From: Oscillospiraceae bacterium
GTDB lineage: Bacteria > Bacillota > Clostridia > Oscillospirales > Acutalibacteraceae
DNA: 64,000 nucleotides
Assembly: GCA_015065925.1 (NCBI GenBank)
Contig: SVPL01000004.1
Coordinates: 1-64,000 of the forward strand
Direction of reading: 5' to 3'
Under the pieces are notes generated by a model. That model searched no databases. It saw only the letters and a program-made list of their open reading frames with translations, and was not told the origin of the DNA. Below, piece by piece: positions 53,772 through 62,530 of the stretch (the first letter of the stretch is position 1; the number at the start of each line of letters is the position of its first letter). The position numbers were made by a program, and so were the translations under genes.

Positions 53772-54683
53772 ATGAAAATAAGAGTATTATCAATAATTGT
53801 TGCCGTTTCTATTATCCTGTGTTTATGCAGTTGTGGTAAAGATAACAATGAAAATATAGACGGTTCATCATCTTCGAAGAAAAACGATACTGTTTCAGTA
53901 TCTTCATCCCAAAAGCTTGAAACAAGAGAAGACTATCTAAATGTTTTATACGGTTACTACGAAACCGATGAAGCCTATGTGTATATAAGCAAGGATTATT
54001 ATGAAGAAAAATCCAAAATCGAAGAATATGATTACAGATATGGTGATGTTGATGCTATAAATGTTTCGATGGGTGATAACAACATTACAACATACGAAAT
54101 TTCAGTTTATAGACAATTTATAGTTTACTATGTTTTTGACGGCACCCAATTAAAAACATCGAATGGTTCTACTGCAAAAAAAATCACAAAAGAAGTATAT
54201 GATAAAATTCCTCTAAAAACCTATACATATACTCCTCCTGTATCAAGCGAAACACAATCTAACGAAACTATAGTTGAGACAGAACCCGATTACATTGTAC
54301 CCATTTCAAAAGCAAAAGTGGGAGATATCATTTATTTTGGTACATACGAACAAGACGGATATACAAATAACGGTTTAGAGAAAATCGAGTGGCGTGTTTT
54401 GGAAAAGAAAAACGGTCGCCTTTTTGTAATTTCAAATCGTGTGCTTGACAGACAACCATATAACAAGGATGAAATTCACACCAATTATCCACCCGAAACC
54501 ACTTGGGAGAAATGCTCGCTCAGAACTTGGCTTAACAATAATTTCTTCAATACCGCATTTTCAAATTCGGAAAAAAAGAAGATACCTTCTGTTAGCATAC
54601 ATACCGACCGTTATGAAAATGCTCAAAGAAATGCCGCTCAAAAACTCGATGAGAGCATTAAAAACACCAATATGACAGGATAA
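53772..54683 (+). CDS. Lipoprotein with truncated DUF6273-like domain
   Basis: 303 residues. Lipoprotein signal (LCLCSC, lipidated Cys near 21), a Ser-rich linker, a first beta domain (about 55-150), a second linker, and a C-terminal DUF6273-like domain (VGDIIYFGTYEQDG, IEWRVLEKKNGRLFVISNRV, TTWEKCSLRTWLNNNFFNTAF). The domain normally goes on for about 100 residues; here it ends at IKNTNMTG near the island edge, so the 3' part is probably lost. Function unknown; probably attached to the outer face of the membrane. Confidence 0.68.
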   Translation: MKIRVLSIIVAVSIILCLCSCGKDNNENIDGSSSSKKNDTVSVSSSQKLETREDYLNVLYGYYETDEAYVYISKDYYEEKSKIEEYDYRYGDVDAINVSMGDNNITTYEISVYRQFIVYYVFDGTQLKTSNGSTAKKITKEVYDKIPLKTYTYTPPVSSETQSNETIVETEPDYIVPISKAKVGDIIYFGTYEQDGYTNNGLEKIEWRVLEKKNGRLFVISNRVLDRQPYNKDEIHTNYPPETTWEKCSLRTWLNNNFFNTAFSNSEKKKIPSVSIHTDRYENAQRNAAQKLDESIKNTNMTG

Positions 54684-54871
54684 TCATTACATACAGTTCC
54701 CCAAAACTCTCGTTGTTTTGAATAAAATAATCATTATTTTTAAATAATGGAGCAAAAATGGAACTGAAAACAAAGAACACAAATTGTATTATAAACATTA
54801 AAAATGCTTTTCCCCTTAATTGTTTGACACATAGCAATTTTTAATTTTGAGTTTTTATTTTATGATATATG

Positions 54872-54896
54872 GGTTCAAGTCCTGTCACCCGCACCA
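54872..54896 (+). other. att-like duplicate of the tRNA-Leu 3' end (site 2)
   Basis: 25 bases identical to 51993-52017: the 3' side of the T arm, the acceptor strand and CCA. It separates islands A and B. Confidence 0.85.
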
Positions 54897-54903
54897 AAGC
54901 ATT

Positions 54904-54950
54904 CAAACCCGAACCTTTTACCCATCGGTGAAACGTTCGGGTTTGTTGTT
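54904..54950 (+). terminator. Hairpin terminator after att site 2
   Basis: CAAACCCGAAC (54904-54914) pairs with GTTCGGGTTTG (54935-54945), followed by TTGTTTTCTT. It stands where a tRNA terminator would, which suggests that site 2 once formed the end of a tRNA gene. Confidence 0.72.
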
Positions 54951-54961
54951 TTCTTAAAAGA

Positions 54962-55171
54962 TGTTATTCTATTGGCATTGCTTCTGTTTGGCTTAAAGCA
55001 AAGGATGTGTCTTGGATTTGGAAAGCGTTTGTTGTAATTGCCGTTATTTTAATCTGCCTTTCTACTATGTTTATAAAACAACACTCGGCAGCAGATTTCT
55101 TTGCGGCATTACCTGTGTGTCTGCTTGCTGAGATATTAGTGTTCAAGGTCTTTTATAAGAAAAAAGCATAA
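54962..55171 (+). pseudogene. C-terminal remnant of a PAP2-family phosphatase
   Basis: 70 codons in one frame ending in a normal stop, with no start: CYSIGIASVWLKAKDVSW, then CLSTMFIKQHSAADFFAALP and CLLAEILVFKVFYKKKA. The CLSTxFIKQHSxxDFxA part is the C-terminal PAP2 motif, with the catalytic His and Asp. The N-terminal half is missing from about 65 bp after att site 2, so it was probably cut by integration or by deletion at the junction. Confidence 0.72.
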
Positions 55172-55191
55172 AGTTTAGAGGGATGGGGTTT

Positions 55192-56316
55192 ATGAGTATT
55201 AACATAAAGGAAGTTATATCAAAAAAGGATTTAAAGAAGTGGATTGAGTTTCCAAATTCGCTTTATAAGGATAACGAGTATTACGTTCCGTTTCTTATGA
55301 GTGACGAAATGGAGACATTTACACCTGACAAAAATCCTGCCTACGCTTTTTGTGAAACAAAGCTGTTTTTAGCATATAAGGATAAAAAAACAGTCGGCAG
55401 AATTGCGGGGCTAATTAACCACGCTTACAATAAGAAATGGGACAAAAACGCAATCCGCTTCACCCGATTTGATTTTATTGACGATTATGAGGTTTCGCAA
55501 GCATTATTCGATAAAGTTATCGATTGGGGAAAGGAAAACGGATTTACTGAAATTATGGGGCCGATTGGCTTTACCGATATGGATCACGAGGGTATGCTGA
55601 TTGAAGGCTTCGAAGAATTCAACCTTTCTATTACGTTCTATAATCATCCTTATTATATCGACCATATGGAGCGTTTGGGGCTTAAAAAGGATATTGATTG
55701 GTTTGAATATCGCATCAATGTCCCTGAAAGTTTGGACCCTCGCTTTGCAAAAATCAGCAACCGTATCTGCGAGAAAAACAATTATTCGGTTGTAACCTAT
55801 AACAACCGCAAGGTGCTGTATAACGATGCTTCGGAAGCCTTTAAGATTATTGACGTTGCTTTTTCAAAGCTATACGGCACCGTGCCGCTTACTCCCGAAG
55901 TGATTAAGCACGCTATCGACGGATACGTACCTGTGGTAAATCTCGATTACGTATGCTCGATTAAAGATAAAGACGGCAATATCATCGGATTTGGTGTGCT
56001 TGTTCCGTCTATTGCTAAGGCACTTAAAAAGTCTGACGGTAAAATGCTTCCCTTTGGTGTGTTCCGCTTACTTCGAGCCCTTAACGGTAAAAACGACACT
56101 CTTGAAATGTTCTTTGTAGCGGTTAAGCCCGAATACCAATCACTCGGACTTCCGGCTATACTTATTAACACCTTGGCTCCCAAAATTATAGAAAACGGTG
56201 TCAAATACTGCGAAACGGGCCCGATGCTTGAAACCAACACCGCCATCCACAGTATGTGGAGACACTTTGAAAAACGTCAGCACCGTCGCCGTCGTTGTTA
56301 CATAAAGGATATCTGA
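55192..56316 (+). CDS. GNAT-like N-acetyltransferase, two-domain (YghO-like)
   Basis: 374 residues. The N-terminal half contains a degenerate acetyltransferase fold (FLAYKDKKTVGRIAGLINHA, FTEIMGPIGFTDMDHEGMLI). The C-terminal half contains a second one with FGVLVPSIAKAL, MFFVAVKPEYQSLGLPAILI and YCETGPMLETNTAIHSMW. The layout is that of uncharacterised YghO-like proteins. Substrate unknown. The start was set at the ATG at 55192 (GGGATGGGG just upstream); an ATG nine bases earlier lies inside that ribosome site. It follows the PAP2 remnant by 20 bp. Confidence 0.68.
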   Translation: MSINIKEVISKKDLKKWIEFPNSLYKDNEYYVPFLMSDEMETFTPDKNPAYAFCETKLFLAYKDKKTVGRIAGLINHAYNKKWDKNAIRFTRFDFIDDYEVSQALFDKVIDWGKENGFTEIMGPIGFTDMDHEGMLIEGFEEFNLSITFYNHPYYIDHMERLGLKKDIDWFEYRINVPESLDPRFAKISNRICEKNNYSVVTYNNRKVLYNDASEAFKIIDVAFSKLYGTVPLTPEVIKHAIDGYVPVVNLDYVCSIKDKDGNIIGFGVLVPSIAKALKKSDGKMLPFGVFRLLRALNGKNDTLEMFFVAVKPEYQSLGLPAILINTLAPKIIENGVKYCETGPMLETNTAIHSMWRHFEKRQHRRRRCYIKDI

Positions 56317-56384
56317 TAACTTGAATTATTAATGCAAATGTTTTATAATATATGTTATAATTTCTAATTTAATGGAGCGAAAAT

Positions 56385-57770
56385 ATGAATGATAACAAGG
56401 AAATGCTCGGCACGGCACCGATTGGCAAACTGCTGTTTAAATTGGCGGTTCCGACGGTTGTAGCCCAGCTTATCAATATGCTATACAATATCGTTGACCG
56501 CATCTATATCGGCCATATTAAGGATGTCGGAAGTCTTGCCCTTACGGGCGTTGGAGTGTGTATGCCGATTATTATGATTATATCGGCATTTGCGGCATTG
56601 ATTGCTTCGGGCGGTGCGCCGAAAGCATCTATCGCTATGGGTGAGGGTGACAACGATTCCGCCGAAAAAATTATGGGCGGTTGTTTCTCTCTGCAACTTA
56701 TTATATCCGCCATTCTGACCGCCGTTTTGCTGATTTGGAACAAAGACCTGCTTTTGATGTTCGGCGCAAGTGAAAACACCATTGGGTATGCAACAAGCTA
56801 TATGAACATCTACGCTATCGGCACAGTCTTTGTGCAGTTAACGCTTGGTATGGGTGCGTTTATCACCGCACAGGGCTACACCAAAATCAGTATGATTACG
56901 GTGCTTATAGGTGCTGTCAGCAACATAATTCTTGACCCGATTTTCATTTTCGGACTCGGCATGGGTGTGAAAGGTGCGGCGCTTGCTACGATTCTTTCGC
57001 AAGCTATTTCTTGCGTTTGGGTGATCACCTTCCTCTGCGGTAAGAAAACGTATTTAAAACTCAAAAAACATAATCTTCCGATAGATGCAAAACTCGTTTT
57101 GCCTTGTATTGCGCTTGGAACGGCGACCTTTATTATGCAAAGTAGTGAAAGCGTGATTTCGGTTTGTTTTAATTCCTCGCTCTTAAAATACGGCGGCGAT
57201 ATTGCCGTTGGTGCTATGACCATTCTCACAAGCGTGATGCAGTTTGCGATGCTTCCGATGCAAGGTATTGCACAGGGCGCACAGCCAATTTTAAGCTATA
57301 ACTTCGGTGCCAAAAACGCCGAGCGTGTCAAGAAAACCTTTAAGCTTTTGCTTATCTCTTGTCTTACTTATTCATTTGTGATTTGGGGAGCCATTATGTT
57401 GTTGCCGCAAATGTTTGCAGGGATATTTACACCCGATGCAGTACTTATCGAATTCACCGCAACGGCACTTCGTATTTATTGTGGCGTGATGTGCATCTTC
57501 GGTATTCAGATTGCTTGCCAGATGACCTTTGTTTCTATTGGCAACGCACCGTGTTCTATTATCGTTGCTATCGTTCGCAAGTTCGTTTTATTATTGCCGT
57601 TGATTTACGTTATGCCTAAGCTGATAACAGACAAAACATTAGGCGTTTATACGGCAGAGCCGGTTGCCGACGTGATAGCCGTAACCTTTACCGCTATCCT
57701 TTTCACCATACAATTTAAGAAGGCACTAAAATCTTTAACAATAGAAAATTCAAAGGAGACAGTACAATGA
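56385..57770 (+). CDS. MATE family multidrug/cation exporter
   Basis: 461 residues, twelve membrane helices. The MATE signature is clear: LAVPTVVAQLINMLYNIVDR, IYIGHI, MGAFITAQGYTKISM, AIGTVFVQLTLG and PMQGIAQGAQPILSYNFGAK. It exports cationic drugs or metabolites with Na+ or H+. It overlaps the NifX-like gene by 4 bp (ATGA), so the two are made together. Confidence 0.92.
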   Translation: MNDNKEMLGTAPIGKLLFKLAVPTVVAQLINMLYNIVDRIYIGHIKDVGSLALTGVGVCMPIIMIISAFAALIASGGAPKASIAMGEGDNDSAEKIMGGCFSLQLIISAILTAVLLIWNKDLLLMFGASENTIGYATSYMNIYAIGTVFVQLTLGMGAFITAQGYTKISMITVLIGAVSNIILDPIFIFGLGMGVKGAALATILSQAISCVWVITFLCGKKTYLKLKKHNLPIDAKLVLPCIALGTATFIMQSSESVISVCFNSSLLKYGGDIAVGAMTILTSVMQFAMLPMQGIAQGAQPILSYNFGAKNAERVKKTFKLLLISCLTYSFVIWGAIMLLPQMFAGIFTPDAVLIEFTATALRIYCGVMCIFGIQIACQMTFVSIGNAPCSIIVAIVRKFVLLLPLIYVMPKLITDKTLGVYTAEPVADVIAVTFTAILFTIQFKKALKSLTIENSKETVQ

Positions 57771-58162
57771 AAATTGCAGTAACTTATGAGAACGGACAGA
57801 TCTTTCAGCACTTCGGTCATACCGAGCAGTTTAAGATCTATACCGCAGAGAATGGAAAAATTATAAACAGCGAGGTTGTTGATACTAACGGTAGCGGTCA
57901 CGGAGCACTTGCGGGACTTCTTTCGGTTCTCGGTGTTGATACTCTTATTTGCGGCGGCATCGGTGGCGGCGCACAGATGGCACTTGCCAAGGCCGGCATC
58001 AAGCTTTTCGGTGGTGTTAACGGTTCCTGCGATGCTGCAGTCGAAGCATTCCTCGGCGGCACGCTCGGATTCAATCCTAATGTAAAATGCGACCACCACG
58101 ACCATCACGGCGAGGGTCACACCTGCGGCGACCACGGTTGCGGGCATAACTGTAGTAAATAG
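57767..58162 (+). CDS. NifX/NafY-type (dinitrogenase cofactor family) protein with a His/Cys-rich tail
   Basis: 131 residues. The core (1-about 105) matches the NifB/NifX/NafY fold: MKIAVTYENGQIFQHFGHTE, QFKIYTAENG, LICGGIGGGAQMAL and GIKLFGGVNGSCD. Members bind iron-sulfur or molybdenum-iron cofactors, and many in anaerobes have no role in nitrogen fixation. The last about 25 residues contain clusters such as CDHHDHHGEGHTCGDHG, a likely metal-binding tail. It is translationally coupled to the MATE exporter. Confidence 0.88.
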   Translation: MKIAVTYENGQIFQHFGHTEQFKIYTAENGKIINSEVVDTNGSGHGALAGLLSVLGVDTLICGGIGGGAQMALAKAGIKLFGGVNGSCDAAVEAFLGGTLGFNPNVKCDHHDHHGEGHTCGDHGCGHNCSK

Positions 58163-58342
58163 CCATATTATTGAAATCCATATAACAAAGTGGCAAAAAC
58201 TATTCAATTGCATTAACGAAATATTTGTTTATTGATTGTCACTGTGAACCGCTATGAATATATAATACTTATGACAGACTGACTGACTATTATATATAAC
58301 TATAATTAATCTTTATATTATCAATCTTTCTTGTGTGCAAAA

Positions 58343-58391
58343 ACGGCATATCTAGAACTGCGATTTTGGCATGTCTTGATATGCCATTTTT
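58343..58391. terminator. Hairpin terminator between NifX-like and convergent gene
   Basis: GGCATATC (58348-58355) pairs with GATATGCC (58379-58386), flanked by AAAAAC and ATTTTT. Bases 58163-58342 hold no gene. Confidence 0.6.
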
Positions 58392-58414
58392 GCATGTCTG
58401 GGATTTAAGCGGGC

Positions 58415-59488
58415 TTACGGGTGATTTACATACACATTTACACACTTTCCCGATTTAGTTTTAAACGGCTCACCTTTGTTTGTTTCATGTTTTCTGGATA
58501 ATCCGAACACCCGCTCAACTTCATCAATGGAAATCGTATGAACATCACCCCAGCAGTATTTTTCAATCGTATCTACCTGATAATCAAAGGCAATGATATT
58601 CGGTGCGCCTGTATCGAGTGCCATTGCTTTTTTCATTCTTGGGATATTGCAGTCAATACCAACGATATAATTTTCACCCGTATGTTTGTTTATTGCGTCG
58701 GTATGTTCATTCCTTGGTGGGAGATAATCTTCGCCTAAAACTGCTTTGGCGATTTGTGTGCGGTAGTCTTTCAACTTTAAAACTTCCATAGTTCGTATAC
58801 CGTCTTCGTTCATTGGAATCATAGCAACCGGACATTCAAACTTTTCGAATGCTTCTGCATATGTATTGTAAGTCTGTTTTTTGTTTCTGCACCTCTCAGT
58901 CATTACGGTCTCGGCAATTTCAATAAGCGAGTCAGCACCCGTATAAACCACAAATGGTTTTCTACCGCACTTTAGGGTTTGCTCATTAAAATTGCGCTGC
59001 TCAACATTGGCATAGATTCCCAAATCATCTTTCGTAACATAATATGGAACAAACATCGTTTCATCGCTGTAATAGAAACCTATCATCTGTGTATTGTTTA
59101 GTAATGCGCCATTACTTGCGGATCTTATAGAATAAGCAGAAACATAAAAATCTTTGCATATTTCTGCACGAGGGGCATCTACGAAAACATCAGCACCAAA
59201 TCGGTTAAAAAACAACGCTATCTCTGCTCCTTGGTGCCTACGACTAACAATATGCTCCTCCGTTCTGTAGGCGTTATCCATCGAATGCTCAAATCCAGCC
59301 TTCTGTAATGTCTCGTATCCGCATGGGGTTAACCGATGGCTTGATTTATTCCTTGATACCCTTAACAAGCCGCACCACACTAACTCGTCAATTGTTTCTG
59401 CAGGGAGATTTTCCGACTTACGCGTGGGCAATTCCTTGCACCACGCGCAGAGCCGCAAAATCTCCATTTCTGCTCGTGTGAATAACAT
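58415..59488 (-). CDS. Winged-helix protein of a family linked to clostridial mobile elements
   Basis: 357 residues. The N-terminal about 75 residues look like a winged helix (MLFTRAEMEILRLCAWCKEL, ELVWCGLLRVSRNKSSHRLT). The rest is mixed alpha/beta (AEIALFFNRFGADVFVDAPR, FVPYYVTKDDLGIYANVEQR, YIVGIDCNIPRM). I have a memory of similar proteins in conjugative elements of Clostridia, but no established function. GGGAGG precedes the ATG. Its place in island B agrees with an element-borne gene. Confidence 0.6.
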   Translation of the reverse strand: MLFTRAEMEILRLCAWCKELPTRKSENLPAETIDELVWCGLLRVSRNKSSHRLTPCGYETLQKAGFEHSMDNAYRTEEHIVSRRHQGAEIALFFNRFGADVFVDAPRAEICKDFYVSAYSIRSASNGALLNNTQMIGFYYSDETMFVPYYVTKDDLGIYANVEQRNFNEQTLKCGRKPFVVYTGADSLIEIAETVMTERCRNKKQTYNTYAEAFEKFECPVAMIPMNEDGIRTMEVLKLKDYRTQIAKAVLGEDYLPPRNEHTDAINKHTGENYIVGIDCNIPRMKKAMALDTGAPNIIAFDYQVDTIEKYCWGDVHTISIDEVERVFGLSRKHETNKGEPFKTKSGKCVNVYVNHP

Positions 59489-59668
59489 TAACCCACACCT
59501 CCCAATGGAAGCCTGTCATATTGATGCTTTTTTATTAGTGAAAAAACGCTGTCAAACCCGCTTAAACACTGGAGTTTGGTATATGTCAGTTTGTTGGTTT
59601 TTGACGGTGTATAATTCGTGGGGAGTGTGGTTTTGAAACCACATACCCCGAGACACATATTTTTAGTT

Positions 59669-60535
59669 TTAATTTTCATATGTATTCTCCCTTTTCATTG
59701 CTATACAGCAATACCAACGTCCTTGATCATATGTAACACCGACGGCGATATAATTATATTCTCCTCCGCCAACATAGGACCAATGACTTTTGCTGTTGTA
59801 GGTAAGTTTGGCAAGGTGCGCTGCAACCTGTTCTGCCGTTCCGTTATAATCGGTTTTGGCAATCGCCTCACGGGCATTGGCGGTATAATACGGCTCACCG
59901 GTCATACCGTAAAGGGAAGGTTCTATATATTCGCCATATTGGAGAGCCGTTGCAGCTGCACGCTCATCAAAAGTATCATGTGCGAAATTGGTTACCAACT
60001 GATTGCTTCGGTATTCAGCATACTTGGTAAGTACCGCCAAAATATCAGCCGATCGAACACCCTCGTTGTTACGATATTCGTTTATGTATTCTACTAACTT
60101 TTGAGCAATTCTTTCTGTATTTTTTTCGGTAGCCTTCGGTTCTGTTTGAGGTTCAGTTATAGCCGAAGTGGTTTCTGTATTTTGGGTTTGTGTCGTACTT
60201 ACAGACGGTTCTTCTTTAATGGGTGTTGTGGACACCTCAGTCACTTTTTCTGTATTTTCTTCCGGCTTATTCTCGTATGTAGTTGTTACCGAAATTTCAG
60301 AACTTACCGTATCGGTGGTTTCAATTTCTGTATTTGATGCCACATCAGTTTCCGCCGGTCGTTCATTCGTATCGTCCTCAGCAGTCTGTGAGGTGCTATC
60401 AGAAGACGTCATACTGCTTGATGATATTAGTGTGTTTTCTTTTTCTGAAATCGTTTCCTTTATGTTATCTTGAACATTGCAAGCAGATAACAAAAAGATA
60501 CAAAATATAGATAATGTACATATTAATTTTTTCAT
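59669..60535 (-). CDS. CAP-domain (SCP/PR1-like) lipoprotein
   Basis: 288 residues. Lipoprotein signal (LLSAC, Cys near 19), a long Thr/Ser/Glu-rich stalk (about 25-135), and a CAP domain (about 138-285) with LVEYINEYRNNEGVRSADIL, TNFAHDTFDERAAA, SKSHWSYVGGGEYNYIAVGV. CAP proteins are secreted and of varied function; the His and Glu residues of the usual cavity are at least partly present. GAAAGGACGG precedes the ATG. It is the last gene before att site 3. Confidence 0.82.
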   Translation of the reverse strand: MKKLICTLSIFCIFLLSACNVQDNIKETISEKENTLISSSSMTSSDSTSQTAEDDTNERPAETDVASNTEIETTDTVSSEISVTTTYENKPEENTEKVTEVSTTPIKEEPSVSTTQTQNTETTSAITEPQTEPKATEKNTERIAQKLVEYINEYRNNEGVRSADILAVLTKYAEYRSNQLVTNFAHDTFDERAAATALQYGEYIEPSLYGMTGEPYYTANAREAIAKTDYNGTAEQVAAHLAKLTYNSKSHWSYVGGGEYNYIAVGVTYDQGRWYCCIAMKRENTYEN

Positions 60536-60636
60536 AAATTCCGTCCTTTCGGACTGGTTACGAGATGATAAAACAGGATAGTGTACTGTTTACTGACTGC
60601 ACTAAACCCTTGAGTTTACTGCATTTTTTAGAAAAA

Positions 60637-60658
60637 TCCTGTATCGCCACCCGCACCA
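60637..60658 (+). other. att-like degenerate tRNA-Leu 3' end (site 3)
   Basis: TCCTGT, five extra bases, then CACCCGCACCA: 17 of the last 18 tRNA bases in order with an insertion. It ends 2 bp before the IS inverted repeat. Weaker than site 2, so it may be an older or diverged attachment site. Confidence 0.5.
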
Positions 60659-60660
60659 AA

Positions 60661-62526
60661 AAATAAAGGGGCTGTAAAAAAACAGTCTAAAAAATCCGAG
60701 GTTCGCGGTTAAACACGAGTCTCGGATAATTTTTTATCTAAAAATCATAATATAATGACAAAATATAGAAAAAACAGGGATTTTGGGTACAAAAACCAAG
60801 CCGACCGTTTTTTGTCGGTTGATAACTTAAATAACTTTTTAGTTTTTTAAGCCGCAAGTTGTCGAGCAAGGCTTTTTAAGTGGTATTTGTGAAGATTAAA
60901 ACCGCAAGAAATCATTGCAATCTCTAAAATTACACTTTTTAAACCTCTTCTTCGTATCCTTTGGTATGATTTGTTACATTTTATTGTACCAAAGGCTCCT
61001 TCAGCTTGTATGCTTCTGTTCATTCGAAGTAATGCACCGTGAACGCTGTTAAGATTACTTAAAACTTCTTTATGAAATTCGGTTAGTTCCTCGTTCAAAC
61101 GGACTATCCTATTGCCTTCGCATTTACAACATTTTTCTTTGTGAGGGCAATTAGTACAGTCTTCGCATTGGTATAGTTCTTCTGTCCTGCCATACTTGTT
61201 TCCCTTGACAGGTCTACTGTAAAGATATGTAAATTCTTTGCCGTTGGGACAAACCGGATTACCATTTTCACTTATGGGAAAATTTACTGCTCTATATGGA
61301 TTATCTCTGTATTTACTATCTTCCGTTTCTTTTTTGAACATTGTGAACTTCATATATTTTTCCATTCCGTGTTCTTCGCAGTAAAGATAGTTGTTAAAGC
61401 TACCATACCCTGCATCAGCTACAGGATATTTGGGGTATTTTCCGTATGTTTTATTAAACTTTTCCATTAAGGGCTGAAAGCAATCCATATCTGATGCATA
61501 TTGCTTTACATCAAATACAGAAATGTATTCGTCACATATGCCAATCTGAATGTTGTAGCCAGGTAAAAGCTGGTCGTTACCCATATAGTCTTTTTTCATA
61601 CGCATAAAAGTAGCGTCTGTGTCGGTTTTTGAGTAACTATTTCTTTCTTCTCCGCAAATCTTTATGTGTTCAGCGTATTTCTTTAATTTATTTGTGTATT
61701 CCACCAGCTTGTCGTAATTCCTCTGCTCTACAGACTTGTGATGTCCTCTGCCTCTAACTATCTTCTCTGGATGCAACCAAAAAAGACGTGCATATTGCTC
61801 TGCTATCTGTTCTAGATATTCTATTGCGTATTCGGTGCGAATACCAAACTTTACGCATCTGCAAGCTACTGTTTCGTTTATCTCTTGCAATAGTAAAGTT
61901 ATCTTTTCAAAGGTTTTATTACGATTTTTTAAGCAACTCTTTTTCCATACCCAACCGTATTTATATGCATTTGCCGGAATTTTAGTCCCGTCGATGTAGA
62001 TGTGCTCGGTATCTACTTTTTCTTTTGAAAAAATACATCCGTTTATTTCAGCAAAAATATCTTCTATATTTTCTAAAAGTGTTTCATTCATAAAATTGTC
62101 TATGGTCATATGACTTGGGGGAGCATTGTCCTGTAAAAGCCACATAAAACGAATGTCTGTTTTGCAGAGTTTTTCTATTTCACGCAGTGATACATAGCCT
62201 TTTTCCATAAATGCAAACAGTATTACTTTTAGCAAGATTTCTGAATTATATCTTTTGCGACCTGTCTTGCTTTCCTTAACAGCAAGATATTTTCTTAGGT
62301 CGATACAATCCATAACCTCGCAAAATGTATATACCGGATCAGAAATTTCTATTATTGTTGAAATTTCTACTGGTAATTTTAATTGATATGTGGTATTATA
62401 TTCTTGTCGGTTATTTTGTTTTTTCATCAACTACATTATACCGCAAAAAAGACTACATTCCTATCCTTTTTGGATAAGTTTGTAGTCTTTTTTTATTTGA
62501 GCCGTTTTTTTACAGCCCCTTTATTT
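60661..62526 (-). mobile_element. IS1182-family insertion sequence
   Basis: 1866 bp with perfect 23-base terminal inverted repeats that begin AAATAAAGGGGCTGTAAAAA. It carries one intact transposase gene. No clear target duplication is visible. It lies directly after att site 3. Confidence 0.88.
60847..62427 (-). CDS. IS1182-family transposase
   Basis: 526 residues. N-terminal DUF772-type domain (FCEVMDCIDLRKYLAVKESK, GRKRYNSEILLKVILFAFME), then a DDE domain: IYIDGTKIPANAYKY (first Asp), PVADAGYGSFNNYLYCEEHG (second Asp) and MNRSIQAEGAFGTIKCNKSY (Glu), all present. A Cys cluster, CEDCTNCPHKEKCCKCEGN, lies between. The frame is intact, so the element may be active. The start was set at the ATG at 62427; a TTG one codon earlier is also open. 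Confidence 0.92.
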   Translation of the reverse strand: MKKQNNRQEYNTTYQLKLPVEISTIIEISDPVYTFCEVMDCIDLRKYLAVKESKTGRKRYNSEILLKVILFAFMEKGYVSLREIEKLCKTDIRFMWLLQDNAPPSHMTIDNFMNETLLENIEDIFAEINGCIFSKEKVDTEHIYIDGTKIPANAYKYGWVWKKSCLKNRNKTFEKITLLLQEINETVACRCVKFGIRTEYAIEYLEQIAEQYARLFWLHPEKIVRGRGHHKSVEQRNYDKLVEYTNKLKKYAEHIKICGEERNSYSKTDTDATFMRMKKDYMGNDQLLPGYNIQIGICDEYISVFDVKQYASDMDCFQPLMEKFNKTYGKYPKYPVADAGYGSFNNYLYCEEHGMEKYMKFTMFKKETEDSKYRDNPYRAVNFPISENGNPVCPNGKEFTYLYSRPVKGNKYGRTEELYQCEDCTNCPHKEKCCKCEGNRIVRLNEELTEFHKEVLSNLNSVHGALLRMNRSIQAEGAFGTIKCNKSYQRIRRRGLKSVILEIAMISCGFNLHKYHLKSLARQLAA

Positions 62527-62530
62527 TTAT

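Larger units (their letters stand above)
52018..54896 (+). mobile_element. Genomic island A inserted at the 3' end of tRNA-Leu
   Basis: Bounded by the last 25 bases of tRNA-Leu (51993-52017) and an exact second copy of them (54872-54896), the typical mark of site-specific integration into a tRNA. 2.9 kb. Cargo: an AbiTii-like protein, a Mor-like regulator and a lipoprotein. No integrase is seen, so it is either a remnant or moved by an enzyme elsewhere. Confidence 0.65.
54897..60658 (+). mobile_element. Genomic island B between tRNA-Leu att sites 2 and 3
   Basis: 5.8 kb between the exact 25-base tRNA-Leu copy at 54872-54896 and a weaker one at 60637-60658. Cargo: a PAP2 remnant, a GNAT-like protein, a MATE exporter coupled to a NifX-like protein, a protein of a mobile-element family and a CAP lipoprotein. 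No integrase. Genes from 55.2 to 58.2 kb use more ATC and CGC codons than the backbone. Confidence 0.5.

Noticed and set aside
57647-58213. 188-residue minus-strand open frame
   Set aside because: It is antisense to the end of the MATE gene and the whole NifX-like gene, both of which have clear families.
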